Below, one piece after another: positions 19,882 through 27,788 of a stretch of DNA of 64,000 bases. Origin of the DNA: Arcanobacterium haemolyticum DSM 20595 (GTDB lineage Bacteria > Actinomycetota > Actinomycetes > Actinomycetales > Actinomycetaceae); the NCBI RefSeq assembly GCF_000092365.1, contig NC_014218.1, forward strand, positions 1,426,001 through 1,490,000, read 5' to 3'. Positions within the stretch are counted from its first letter, which is position 1, and each line of letters opens with the position of its first letter. Under the pieces are notes generated by a model, which saw only the letters and a list, made by a program, of their open reading frames with translations, had not been told where the DNA came from and made no database searches. The position numbers and the translations under genes were made by a program.

Positions 19882-20166
19882 ATGGTGAAAAAGTTCAGTA
19901 AGCACACTCCTGAACAGATTGCGCGTAAGCTGGATAAGGCTCGTGAACTGAAGGATTCAGGGTCGACGACAGCTCAGATTTTGACCGAGTTAGGCATTAG
20001 CGAAGCGACGCTGCATAGGTGGCAGACAACGTATGGGTCAATGACCAAGAGTGAAGCTAAAGAGCTCCAGCGACTGCGTGAGGAAAACACCCGCCTGAAG
20101 CGTCTGCTTGGCCAGGCAGAGCTGGAAAAGGCTGCGTTGAAGGAGTTAGCGGAGGGAAACTTCTAG
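19882..20166 (+). CDS. IS3-family transposase OrfA, copy 1
   Basis: 94-aa DNA-binding subunit. Helix-turn-helix region SGSTTAQILTELGISEATLHRW (a few residues either side complete it) followed by a leucine-zipper-like segment (EAKELQRLREENTRLKRLL). Start ATG 19882 is chosen because GGAG precedes it; an upstream TTG-ATG (19846) is open but lacks a ribosome site. It ends in a stop two codons after the slippery heptamer GGGAAAC, as expected for production of the OrfAB fusion by -1 frameshifting. The copy 2 protein is identical. Confidence 0.85.
   Translation: MVKKFSKHTPEQIARKLDKARELKDSGSTTAQILTELGISEATLHRWQTTYGSMTKSEAKELQRLREENTRLKRLLGQAELEKAALKELAEGNF
20154..20160 (+). promoter_or_regulatory. 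Programmed -1 frameshift heptamer GGGAAAC
   Basis: In the orfA frame the bases read G-GGA-AAC, a canonical X-XXY-YYZ slippery heptamer, four bases before the orfA stop codon. Slipping back one base enters the orfB frame (…LLGPARRHDAIWHL). The same site is in copy 2 at 22421-22427. Confidence 0.65.
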
Positions 20167-21015
20167 GCCCGGCTCGTCGTCATGATGCTATCTGGCATCT
20201 GAGTGAGCTGGGCTACTCACAACGGTTGGCCTGCAAGGTGGTGGGGCTTGCCCGGTCCGCATACCGGCGGGCTAGAGCAGGTAATCGACAGCCTGATAAG
20301 TATGCAGGCCTGCGTGCGTGGATGCACGAGTTCGCCAAGGATCACCGCAGGTGGGGATATCGACGGGCGTGGATCATGGCGTTAGGTGAGGGGTTTACCG
20401 TGTGTCGTGAGACGTTTCGGCGCCTGTGGCGTGAAGAAGGACTGCGCGTGTTGCCGCGTAAGAAGCGCAAGCGTCTGGTTGCGGCTACTCAACGTGATGT
20501 TCCTGCCGGGCAACACCCGCGCGATGTGTGGGCTTTGGATTTCCAGTTTGATTCAACCTGGCATGGCAAGACGATCAAGATCTGCAATATTATCGATGAA
20601 TACACTCGCGAGCACGTGGCCTTCGCGGTCGACAAGAACATCGACACGGGCGCCGTGATCGAGCTGCTCGACCTGGCTTGTCTGGAGCACGGCGGGCGCC
20701 CGCGGGTGATCCGGATGGATAACGGCCCCGAGTTCATCGCTCATGCGCTCAAGGAATGGGCTGGGGAGGATGAAACGATTCAAGCGTTTATCCCGCGGCC
20801 AGCCCTGGCATAACGGGTTCGTTGAGTCTTTCCACAACCGAATGAGAGACGAACTCTTAGAAGACAACAGCATCGAGAATCTCGAACACGCACGGATACT
20901 CGTGGCCCAGTGGTCGCAGCGCTATAATGACTTCCATCCGCATTCCTCCCTGAGCTACCTCAGTCCACGGAAGTATGCGGAACAATGGAGACAAGAAAAC
21001 ACGGTCAACGCTTAA
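20160..21015 (+). pseudogene. IS3-family transposase OrfB (DDE integrase), copy 1, frameshifted
   Basis: The -1 frame after orfA encodes an rve-type integrase: N-terminal HTH_21 region (RAWMHEFAKDHRRWGYRR), then the core with first Asp in VWALDFQFD, second Asp in RMDNGPEF, and the final Glu in GFVESFHNRMRDEL. The last block is in another frame: the main frame stops at 20813 after FIPRPALA, while GQPWHNGFVESFH continues in the +1 frame to 21015. A single-base gain in the CCC run near 20788-20790 (or loss of two bases) explains it. Copy 2 carries the same break, so it predates the duplication. Without a full DDE core the protein should be inactive. Confidence 0.75.
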
Positions 21016-21073
21016 GCCAACTGGACCGAATTCTCAGGCCAACCCACGCCGAATACATGTTATACTGATTATT

Positions 21074-21496
21074 TTAGTAGTAAATTAACCTTTTTAGAGT
21101 TGTATCCGAAATTTTATCACTTTGTTTCAGTAAGTCTTGTCTCATTAAGTTTAGTAAAGATAAATATCTATCAAGTTTCTCTTCTGCTTGAACTTCTGTT
21201 TGTCCATTATTGGTGAAATTAATATCTCCAATATCTGCCAGCTCCCTAATGATTGGCTCAGTAGAAAATAATATAATTTCTTGTTTGACAGCTATTAACC
21301 GCAAACGCAGTTCTTCCTTATCTGCACATTGACTTGTGGCCTGAGAAACGATTACCATAAGTTCGTTATATATTCTGAGTTTTTCTAAAAACAGTTGACG
21401 TTTCAAATCTGAACGATGATTCAAAAATATAGAAACCACTGCTACTACTGTTGTTGTAATTACTGCTGCTAAAGAAATAACGTCTTTAAAATCCAC
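21074..21496 (-). CDS. Small membrane-anchored protein of unknown function, inside the IS pair
   Basis: 140-aa protein with one N-terminal membrane helix (VISLAAVITTTVVAVVSIFL) followed by NHRSDLKRQLFLEKLRIYNEL and a mostly helical, charged cytoplasmic part. Start is GTG 21496-21494 with AGGAGG four bases upstream. Codon use is strongly AT-rich, unlike the surrounding chromosome, and the gene is the only passenger of the inverted IS pair, so recent transfer from a low-GC donor (for example a firmicute) is likely. I recognise no family. The size and topology would fit a phage- or plasmid-type accessory protein but no function can be assigned. Confidence 0.6.
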   Translation of the reverse strand: MDFKDVISLAAVITTTVVAVVSIFLNHRSDLKRQLFLEKLRIYNELMVIVSQATSQCADKEELRLRLIAVKQEIILFSTEPIIRELADIGDINFTNNGQTEVQAEEKLDRYLSLLNLMRQDLLKQSDKISDTTLKRLIYY

Positions 21497-21564
21497 GATC
21501 CCTCCTATAAATTATAAATTTATAATGCTGCCTCGGGTTGGCCTGAGAATTCGGTCCAGTTGGC

Positions 21565-22421
21565 TTAAGCGTTGACCGTGTTTTCTTGTCTCCATTGTTC
21601 CGCATACTTCCGTGGACTGAGGTAGCTCAGGGAGGAATGCGGATGGAAGTCATTATAGCGCTGCGACCACTGGGCCACGAGTATCCGTGCGTGTTCGAGA
21701 TTCTCGATGCTGTTGTCTTCTAAGAGTTCGTCTCTCATTCGGTTGTGGAAAGACTCAACGAACCCGTTATGCCAGGGCTGGCCGCGGGATAAACGCTTGA
21801 ATCGTTTCATCCTCCCCAGCCCATTCCTTGAGCGCATGAGCGATGAACTCGGGGCCGTTATCCATCCGGATCACCCGCGGGCGCCCGCCGTGCTCCAGAC
21901 AAGCCAGGTCGAGCAGCTCGATCACGGCGCCCGTGTCGATGTTCTTGTCGACCGCGAAGGCCACGTGCTCGCGAGTGTATTCATCGATAATATTGCAGAT
22001 CTTGATCGTCTTGCCATGCCAGGTTGAATCAAACTGGAAATCCAAAGCCCACACATCGCGCGGGTGTTGCCCGGCAGGAACATCACGTTGAGTAGCCGCA
22101 ACCAGACGCTTGCGCTTCTTACGCGGCAACACGCGCAGTCCTTCTTCACGCCACAGGCGCCGAAACGTCTCACGACACACGGTAAACCCCTCACCTAACG
22201 CCATGATCCACGCCCGTCGATATCCCCCACCTGCGGTGATCCTTGGCGAACTCGTGCATCCACGCACGCAGGCCTGCATACTTATCAGGCTGTCGATTAC
22301 CTGCTCTAGCCCGCCGGTATGCGGACCGGGCAAGCCCCACCACCTTGCAGGCCAACCGTTGTGAGTAGCCCAGCTCACTCAGATGCCAGATAGCATCATG
22401 ACGACGAGCCGGGCCTAGAAG
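21565..22421 (-). pseudogene. IS3-family transposase OrfB, copy 2, doubly frameshifted
   Basis: Same integrase as copy 1 with the shared break before GQPWHNGFVESFH, plus a second frameshift of its own: the extra base in the homopolymer at 22224-22228 disrupts HRRWGYRR in the HTH_21 region. As a result the N-terminal part is read in a nonsense frame before joining GYRRAWIMALGEGF. This copy is further decayed than copy 1 and cannot make OrfB. Confidence 0.75.
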
Positions 22422-22699
22422 TTTCCCTCCGCTAACTCCTTCAACGCAGCCTTTTCCAGCTCTGCCTGGCCAAGCAGACGCTTCAGGCGGGTGTTTTCCT
22501 CACGCAGTCGCTGGAGCTCTTTAGCTTCACTCTTGGTCATTGACCCATACGTTGTCTGCCACCTATGCAGCGTCGCTTCGCTAATGCCTAACTCGGTCAA
22601 AATCTGAGCTGTCGTCGACCCTGAATCCTTCAGTTCACGAGCCTTATCCAGCTTACGCGCAATCTGTTCAGGAGTGTGCTTACTGAACTTTTTCACCAT
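22415..22699 (-). CDS. IS3-family transposase OrfA, copy 2
   Basis: 94-aa protein identical to OrfA of copy 1 (helix-turn-helix and leucine-zipper-like segment), on the minus strand, start ATG 22699 with GGAG upstream and the slippery heptamer at 22421-22427. OrfA alone can act as a regulator of IS3 transposition, so it may still bind the ends of both copies. Confidence 0.85.
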   Translation of the reverse strand: MVKKFSKHTPEQIARKLDKARELKDSGSTTAQILTELGISEATLHRWQTTYGSMTKSEAKELQRLREENTRLKRLLGQAELEKAALKELAEGNF

Positions 22700-22923
22700 G
22701 TCTCCATTCTCCCCACCCCACAGGTGAGGCATCAATGGACAACCCTCAAGTCACCTGGACCTAAAAACCTAAGGCACTCCAATTCCACCGGATATAAAAT
22801 AAGTACAGAAAAAAGCACATAGCTGAAAGATTTTACTCTTAAAGTCATGTGCTTTGTCTTTTATATTGTTCGAAGATTTAAACGAAACCGGGATTTATCC
22901 CTCCCTATAAATAGGAAGTTGTT

Positions 22924-23295
22924 TTACATTCTGTTTCCACTTTCATCAAAGGTATTCTTTAAAGCTTTTTCAGTAGATATCATAATTACAACAAAACTTA
23001 TCATTTGAATTATTGTAATACCAAGTCCTATCCACCCTATCCTATCAATTGACTTACTAATCACTGTAGGCATAATTGCAATTGCCAATATCAACGAAGG
23101 AAAAAACATATATAGCGACATTCTTGCACAATATTTTTGTGCAAAATCCCATGTATCTTGATTTTTCATAGACCGTTTCGTTCTATACCCACTTGCATTA
23201 TGAATCGTTTTGAACTTTGGGCATAAATACCAAGTTAATAATAACGCAGCAGGTATTAATAATGTAATAATGAACATAAAGATCCAAAATCCCAT
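22924..23295 (-). CDS. SdpI-like small membrane protein
   Basis: 123-aa protein with an N-terminal helix (WIFMFIITLLIPAALLLTWY), the SdpI-family signature GYRTKRSMKNQDTWDFAQKY, and two further helices (FFPSLILAIAIM and WIGLGITIIQMISFVVIM). In Bacillus the SdpI family includes the immunity protein against the SdpC toxin, but many members are of unknown role. Start ATG 23295 has a strong GGAGG eight bases upstream. AT-rich codon use and the position beside the IS pair suggest foreign origin. No SdpC or SdpR homologue is nearby, so an immunity role is only a guess. Confidence 0.65.
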   Translation of the reverse strand: MGFWIFMFIITLLIPAALLLTWYLCPKFKTIHNASGYRTKRSMKNQDTWDFAQKYCARMSLYMFFPSLILAIAIMPTVISKSIDRIGWIGLGITIIQMISFVVIMISTEKALKNTFDESGNRM

Positions 23296-23528
23296 ATTTA
23301 CACCTCCTCTACAACTTCAAATATACCATTATCTACTTTCCACAAAAGCCTCCCTCCAAAACGATGGAAGGCTTTAAACAATTCACCTAAATTCAACAAC
23401 TCCCTTTTGAACCTACTATTTCAGCTTTTTAGTATCAAAATAGTATCATTTAGAGAAATTCACTACCATCAAAATCGCTTAGACTCACTGTTTTCAACAT
23501 TTTTGTAGCAGTAACATATTTGCTTCTG

Positions 23529-25094
23529 TTATTCCCACTCAATCGTGGCCGGTGGCTTCGAGGTGCAGTCGAGCATCACGCGGTTCACGTCAGCTACCTC
23601 GTTGGTGATGCGGTTGGAGATCTTAGCCAGCACGTCGTATGGCACGCGAGTCCAGTCCGCCGTCATTGCATCTTCGGAGGAAACTGGGCGCAGCACGATC
23701 GGGTGACCGTAGGTACGGCCGTCACCCTGCACGCCAACGGAGCGAACATCAGCTAACAACACAACTGGACACTGCCAGATCTCACGATCCATACCGGCTG
23801 CGCTGAGCTCTTCACGCACAATCGCATCCGCTGCCCGCAAGGTCTCCAAGCGATCAAACGTCACGTCGCCAACGATACGGATACCAAGGCCTGGCCCTGG
23901 GAACGGCTGACGCCACACCAGTTTTTCAGACAAGCCTAGCTCCAAGCCGATTGCCCGGACTTCGTCCTTGAATAAGTCACGCAACGGCTCCACCAACGAA
24001 AACTCAATGTCGTCTGGCAAACCGCCCACGTTGTGGTGCGACTTGATGTTCGCAGTGCCGTCTCCCCCGCCAGACTCCACAACGTCTGGATACAAGGTGC
24101 CCTGAACCAAGAACGCAAACTCCACACCTTCTGGTGCTTCTTCCATCAGCTTGATCTGCGCAGCTTCAAATGACCGAATGAACTCCCGGCCGATAATCTT
24201 GCGCTTTTCTTCTGGATCGCGCACACCCGCGAGCGCAGTCAAGAACCGCTCAGATTCGTCCACAGCCACGATCTTCATGCCGCGAGCTTCAGCGTAATCT
24301 TCAATAACCTGCTCGGCTTCGCCCTTGCGCAGCAAGCCGTGATCGACGAAAACACAGGTGAGCTGGTCGCCGATTGCGCGGTGTACGAGAGCAGCCGCAA
24401 CCGAAGAATCCACGCCGCCAGAGAGCGCACAAATCGCATGCTTATCGCCAACCTGGGCACGAATCTTTTCGATCTGATCTTCAATAATCGAGCCGGAATC
24501 CCAGTTTGGTTCGAGACCAGCGCCGTCGCGCAAGAAGCGCACGAGCATGTCCTGGCCGTGCTCAGAATGCTTAACTTCTGGATGCCACTGCACACCAAAC
24601 ATCTTCGCCTCGCGGTTTTCAAAGGCGGCGACTGGCGCACCCGGCGTCGTCGCAGTCACAACGAAGCCTTCTGGGGCTTGGGTAACTGAGTCTCCGTGGC
24701 TCATCCACACGTTTTCGGTGGCGTTCTCGCCAAGAATAACGCCACTATCGACGACGTCGGCCTGAGTAGCGCCGTATTCGCGCAAGCCGGTTTTATCAAC
24801 TTTTCCGCCCAATGCTTGTGCCATCTGCTGGAAGCCGTAGCAGATGCCGAACACTGGAACGCCAGCGTCCAAAATTGCTGGATCAAGGCTCGGTGAGCCT
24901 GGCTCGTAAACACTCGATGGACCACCAGACAGCACGATTGCTGCTGGCTGCTTGGCAAGCAGGTCTGCAGTAGACATGGAGTGTGGCACAAGCTGGGAGA
25001 AGTATCCGGCTTCTCGCACACGTCGAGCGATGAGTTGAGCATATTGCGCGCCGTTGTCGACGACGATCACTGGGCGAAGATCAGTTGTATTCAT
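23529..25094 (-). CDS. guaA: GMP synthase (glutamine-hydrolysing)
   Basis: 521-aa bifunctional enzyme converting XMP to GMP. The N-terminal class I amidotransferase domain has nucleophile Cys85 in GICYGFQ and the His-Glu pair in [11 protein letters not shown]. The ATP pyrophosphatase domain follows with PP-loop ALSGGVDSS, and a C-terminal dimerisation domain ends in KPPATIEWE, the usual family terminus. Length and all motifs are normal. It stands alone with no purine gene beside it; guaB and guaB3 lie about 12-18 kb downstream. Confidence 0.96.
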   Translation of the reverse strand: MNTTDLRPVIVVDNGAQYAQLIARRVREAGYFSQLVPHSMSTADLLAKQPAAIVLSGGPSSVYEPGSPSLDPAILDAGVPVFGICYGFQQMAQALGGKVDKTGLREYGATQADVVDSGVILGENATENVWMSHGDSVTQAPEGFVVTATTPGAPVAAFENREAKMFGVQWHPEVKHSEHGQDMLVRFLRDGAGLEPNWDSGSIIEDQIEKIRAQVGDKHAICALSGGVDSSVAAALVHRAIGDQLTCVFVDHGLLRKGEAEQVIEDYAEARGMKIVAVDESERFLTALAGVRDPEEKRKIIGREFIRSFEAAQIKLMEEAPEGVEFAFLVQGTLYPDVVESGGGDGTANIKSHHNVGGLPDDIEFSLVEPLRDLFKDEVRAIGLELGLSEKLVWRQPFPGPGLGIRIVGDVTFDRLETLRAADAIVREELSAAGMDREIWQCPVVLLADVRSVGVQGDGRTYGHPIVLRPVSSEDAMTADWTRVPYDVLAKISNRITNEVADVNRVMLDCTSKPPATIEWE

Positions 25095-25573
25095 ACCCTA
25101 TAGCCTAGCGAATTAACCGCCATCGATGCTATCTTCTCCCGAATATCGAGCTTGTGATATCTCTCTTGGTGATAAACCCGAATGAAATCTTAAATTACAT
25201 TTGGGGAGCACTTCAACTGCTAAACCCGCCTAGCCGACTCCTCACAGTAGTACTCGACATCGTGAAAAACGAAAGAAGCAATCGGGGAATTCATCACCCT
25301 CGAAGAGATCCAATCAATAGGCCTGCCATAGACGAACTTGCCGACATCATTGCCGAGTTCGACAGCGAATAAGAAAACGCCTCCACTGGCAACATCACTA
25401 AGCACACAGAACATTCCACGCTACTTTCAAAAATATCTACCTTTACGCTTCACAAAACACATACCTTTCCACTTCACAAATAGTCTAATTACGCTTGACA
25501 TAGATCACAATTACGATAGAATAAATTTATCAAAGCTAACCAAAAGGAATACCGGTTCCGGATATATTAACTT
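25095..25573. other. AT-rich gap with a decayed reading frame
   Basis: No intact gene. Between 25154 and 25372 protein-like segments appear in two frames (SRLLTVVLDIV and ELADIIAEFDSE in one, EFITLEEIQSIGLP in another), as in a frameshifted remnant of a small gene. The parent family is not recognised. The rest is AT-rich up to the promoter at 25495. Confidence 0.35.
25495..25522 (+). promoter_or_regulatory. Near-consensus vegetative promoter
   Basis: TTGACA (25495-25500), 16 bp, TAGAAT (25517-25522): a perfect -35 and a five-of-six -10 hexamer. It would drive the small reading frames at 25574-26011, ahead of which no other promoter is visible. Confidence 0.5.
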
Positions 25574-25626
25574 ATGAGGCAAAAGACAATTTCGAGCAAA
25601 TATTTCAGATTTGGAAACCTAACTCT

Positions 25627-25743
25627 ATGACTTTGGATAGTTTCAATAACCCGGTTTTACTCGCAAAGCTTGGAACTGCCACAAAAGAACTCAATAATAT
25701 GTGCCAACTACCAGAAAGAGTCTTTTATGAAAAATCTTTTTGA
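25627..25743 (+). CDS. Possible 38-aa small protein, translationally coupled
   Basis: MTLDSFNNPVLLAKLGTATK... starts at ATG 25627, which overlaps (ATGA) the stop of an 18-codon frame beginning MRQKTISS at 25574. It ends 17 bases inside the next gene (25727). The coding potential reads on upstream of the ATG without a start codon (EAKDNFEQIFQIWKPNS), so it may instead be the tail of a decayed gene. No ribosome site precedes it. Low confidence that it is a real protein. Confidence 0.3.
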   Translation: MTLDSFNNPVLLAKLGTATKELNNMCQLPERVFYEKSF

Positions 25744-26011
25744 TCTTCAACGGTTCGGCCAGTATCTCGTCCGAGCTGGTCTCGCCTTCCTGATCGCTTA
25801 TCTTTTATTTTCAATACTGGGACCCTACCTCGTTGCGTGGGGCGTAGAGGCAGATAAATCCGGAATGCTGATCGGTTCGATAATGCAATACCTCGGCACC
25901 CAGTTTCAGGCTTTTACCAATCCCATTATCGGAATCTTGCTCTTAACAATTGGTCTCGGAGTGAAATATTCGATCCGTACCACGGACCACAAAACATCTC
26001 ACGAAGAATAA
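25727..26011 (+). CDS. Small two-helix membrane protein of unknown function
   Basis: 94-aa protein with two hydrophobic segments (AGLAFLIAYLLFSILGPYLV and IIGILLLTIGLGVKYSI) and a charged C-terminus (RTTDHKTSHEE). Start ATG 25727 has AAAGAG seven bases upstream; a longer in-frame start at 25670 lacks one. It is convergent with the PIN-domain gene 22 bp away and follows the promoter 25495-25522. I recognise no family. Codon use is AT-richer than average, consistent with the accessory nature of the region. Confidence 0.5.
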   Translation: MKNLFDLQRFGQYLVRAGLAFLIAYLLFSILGPYLVAWGVEADKSGMLIGSIMQYLGTQFQAFTNPIIGILLLTIGLGVKYSIRTTDHKTSHEE

Positions 26012-26033
26012 AACGCTACCACGTATCTGCGTG

Positions 26034-26639
26034 CTAGCTATCCCTTTGGTAAAGTGTCCGATCTGAAAGTTTCGTATCTTCGAACGGGATATGCTCGTCA
26101 TATTTCCGTAGTTGCTCCCACACTTTCTTTGCTGCTCCTCGGGAGGGCAAACGCCCTAACTGAACCGCGCGCAACAAAACCTGCTCGGAAGAAAAGCTCA
26201 TAATTTGACGCTTACGTGCAAGTTCGGCACCATCACCGTCATCAAGTATGATCGCGACCTTTTCCGTGGATTTATTCTTACGATTGTTGTCTTGACGAAT
26301 GATGCAGTGAGCAATGCCAACATATTCACCCAAATTTTTCGCCAGCCCATGCTGCAGACCAAATCTTGGTCCAGCCCAACCACGTATGATCGGCAATAAG
26401 GTAACTAAATTATCTTCAAGAACTTCAACACGTTGAGAACTTTTCAGTGTTTCCCACGTTTTTCGTCCATGCTTAAATCGAGACTCTTTGAGCTTTCGCG
26501 CCATCTCATTGTCGATTGTTTCCGGCACATACAAAGGCGACTCTTGCGTAAAAATCAGCAGGAATTTCTCATTATTTGAGCAGATAAAAGACAAAAGAAC
26601 GCTGGTGTCAACGATGATAAAAACTGCCGGAGTCGCCAT
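26034..26639 (-). CDS. PIN-domain protein, putative RNase (toxin or effector)
   Basis: 201-aa protein starting IIVDTSVLLSF, the typical first strand of a PIN nuclease with catalytic Asp11. Further acidic positions in order are Glu45 (DNEMARKL), Glu105 (LGEYVGIAHC) and Asp133/Asp134/Asp136 (ILDDGDGAE), enough for a full metal site. About 60 C-terminal residues after the PIN fold are basic and unassigned. Start ATG 26639 is chosen because it lies directly after the stop of the protease gene, without a ribosome site of its own, so translation is probably coupled. It is the third gene of an XRE-protease-PIN operon. PIN proteins in such settings are usually site-specific RNases; the target here is unknown. 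Confidence 0.75.
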   Translation of the reverse strand: MATPAVFIIVDTSVLLSFICSNNEKFLLIFTQESPLYVPETIDNEMARKLKESRFKHGRKTWETLKSSQRVEVLEDNLVTLLPIIRGWAGPRFGLQHGLAKNLGEYVGIAHCIIRQDNNRKNKSTEKVAIILDDGDGAELARKRQIMSFSSEQVLLRAVQLGRLPSRGAAKKVWEQLRKYDEHIPFEDTKLSDRTLYQRDS

Positions 26640-26640
26640 A

Positions 26641-27441
26641 TTAATCAAAAAATTCTGATAGTTGCACCATTGGATCATCAGTTTGGGAAGAGCTTTGGCT
26701 TTCCGTGGCAGAAAGTTCGTCCATCTCTTCTTGCGCTTGCTCAACGCCCAATCCTCGAACGAGCGCGACCGCTTCAATCGAAATCTTTCCTGCCTGGTAT
26801 GCCTGAACCGTATCCATAATGAGCTGTTGCGAAGTCAACGGTTGTCTCGACTGAGCAACGTCCGCATCGTACTGGGCAATCCACCCGTATTGATAGGCAA
26901 GATCGCGCGCTGAAAAACGCTTCAGATCCGCAAACTCTGCCTCATCGATCAAACCAGCATTCTTCATCTGGATCGCAGCCACACTGGGCGAAACTCGATA
27001 GCGTTGAACAAGCTTTGCAAGCAAATCGACGCTATTGCCAGAAAAGGACTGCGCAGTAGCTTTCACTGCCCCAATCGGACACAAAAGATTCCGCGCAAAA
27101 GAATCTGCCCGAATTTCCTCTGGACTGCGCTTCGCACACCGATATTCATGTGCCTGAGCAGAAATATCTCCAGCTTCAATATGACCAATTTCGTGCGCGA
27201 TAGAAAATATTTGGCGATATGGCCAACGAGAAGTAGCAACACCGATAACGAGTTTTTGAGTCAACGGGTCTTTCACGGTAAGCGCTGCTAGACCATCAGA
27301 CATATCTCGAACAACTACATCGAATCCAGCGATAGCCATAAAAGCAGAAACACCACCGAGCGGATCAACATCTAAATGAAGACGAGTCCGGAAATCGTGT
27401 GCTAACTCTTCGCCTTGCTGGGACGCAGACTTCTCTCGCAT
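26641..27441 (-). CDS. ImmA/IrrE-family metallo-endopeptidase
   Basis: 266-aa predicted zinc protease of the M78 (ImmA/IrrE) family. The active site is HEIGH (83-87) with the likely third ligand Glu109 in PEEIRADSFARNLLCP. The C-terminal third is helical and ends in a Gln/Ser-rich tail. Known members cleave XRE-type repressors (ImmA with ImmR, IrrE with DdrO), and the preceding gene encodes an XRE regulator 16 bp away. I infer that it destroys that regulator on a signal and so derepresses the PIN gene. No phage genes surround it, so this is not an obvious ICE or prophage immunity region. Confidence 0.85.
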   Translation of the reverse strand: MREKSASQQGEELAHDFRTRLHLDVDPLGGVSAFMAIAGFDVVVRDMSDGLAALTVKDPLTQKLVIGVATSRWPYRQIFSIAHEIGHIEAGDISAQAHEYRCAKRSPEEIRADSFARNLLCPIGAVKATAQSFSGNSVDLLAKLVQRYRVSPSVAAIQMKNAGLIDEAEFADLKRFSARDLAYQYGWIAQYDADVAQSRQPLTSQQLIMDTVQAYQAGKISIEAVALVRGLGVEQAQEEMDELSATESQSSSQTDDPMVQLSEFFD

Positions 27442-27457
27442 TGTTGTCCCGCCCTAC

Positions 27458-27787
27458 CTAAGAAACCGAATCGAGCATGATACGCAACCGCAAAAACGTC
27501 AACAAATCATTGCGTACAGATTGCGTATCAACTTCAGCTTCCGAGCGAGCAGCCCAGTTAACCCGATCCTTTAGCCGTACATCGTCGGTAAACTCATCGA
27601 GCGGAGTACTCAGCAGCCAACTCAACACCAATAGTTCATCTAGCTTCGGCTCACGCTTACCACTTTCAATACGCGAAAGCGTCGCCTGCGAAAACACGCC
27701 ATCAGCTTTTTCTGCAAGGGCACGCGCGCTCATCCCTTGCTCTTCACGGATTTCACGGATTCGCGTACCAATATCTGCTGGCAACAT
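27458..27787 (-). CDS. XRE-family transcriptional repressor
   Basis: 109-aa protein with an N-terminal lambda-repressor-like HTH (about 5-60: RIREIREEQGMSARALAEKA, SQATLSRIESGKREPKLDEL). The C-terminal half (NWAARSEAEVDTQSVRNDLL...) is helical and probably mediates dimerisation or protease contact. First gene of the XRE-protease-PIN operon. Its start ATG 27787 sits directly behind an array of four TGATTCAC half sites (27789-27856), the innermost next to the start codon, which indicates autorepression. Ribosome site AGGAGA lies ten bases upstream, inside the array. Confidence 0.85.
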   Translation of the reverse strand: MLPADIGTRIREIREEQGMSARALAEKADGVFSQATLSRIESGKREPKLDELLVLSWLLSTPLDEFTDDVRLKDRVNWAARSEAEVDTQSVRNDLLTFLRLRIMLDSVS

Positions 27788-27788
27788 C

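Larger units (their letters stand above)
19805..21041 (+). mobile_element. IS3-family insertion sequence, copy 1
   Basis: 1237 bp starting TG and ending CA. The ends form imperfect terminal inverted repeats of about 26 bp (TGCCTTAGG...GGTCCAG against TGGCCTGAG...GGTCCAG). It holds orfA (helix-turn-helix) and orfB (DDE integrase) in the -1 frame with a slippery site between. Flanks are GAG on the left and ACCC on the right, so no 3-bp target duplication is present. The orfB frame is broken near 20795, so this copy is probably not autonomous. Confidence 0.85.
19805..22776. mobile_element. Composite-like unit: two inverted IS3-family copies around one gene
   Basis: Two nearly identical IS copies (19805-21041 on plus, 21539-22776 on minus) face each other with their transposase 3' ends inward, enclosing 497 bp with one small AT-rich gene. 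This is the geometry of a composite transposon. The bases just outside are GAG at the left, CTC at the right, so there is no direct target repeat that would prove movement as a unit. The unit interrupts azlC on the left; the right side continues into AT-rich sequence with an SdpI-like gene. Confidence 0.7.
21539..22776 (-). mobile_element. IS3-family insertion sequence, copy 2 (inverted)
   Basis: 1238 bp, reverse orientation, essentially identical to copy 1 apart from one extra base (a run of five C at 22224-22228 against four G in copy 1 at 20353-20356). In element orientation its edges are GAG and ACCC, the same as copy 1, and again there is no flanking 3-bp duplication. Confidence 0.85.

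Noticed and set aside
25338-25577. 79-codon plus-strand frame MPTSLPSSTANKK...
   Set aside because: Low-complexity translation, overlaps the promoter at 25495-25522, and competes with the decayed frame ending ELADIIAEFDSE.
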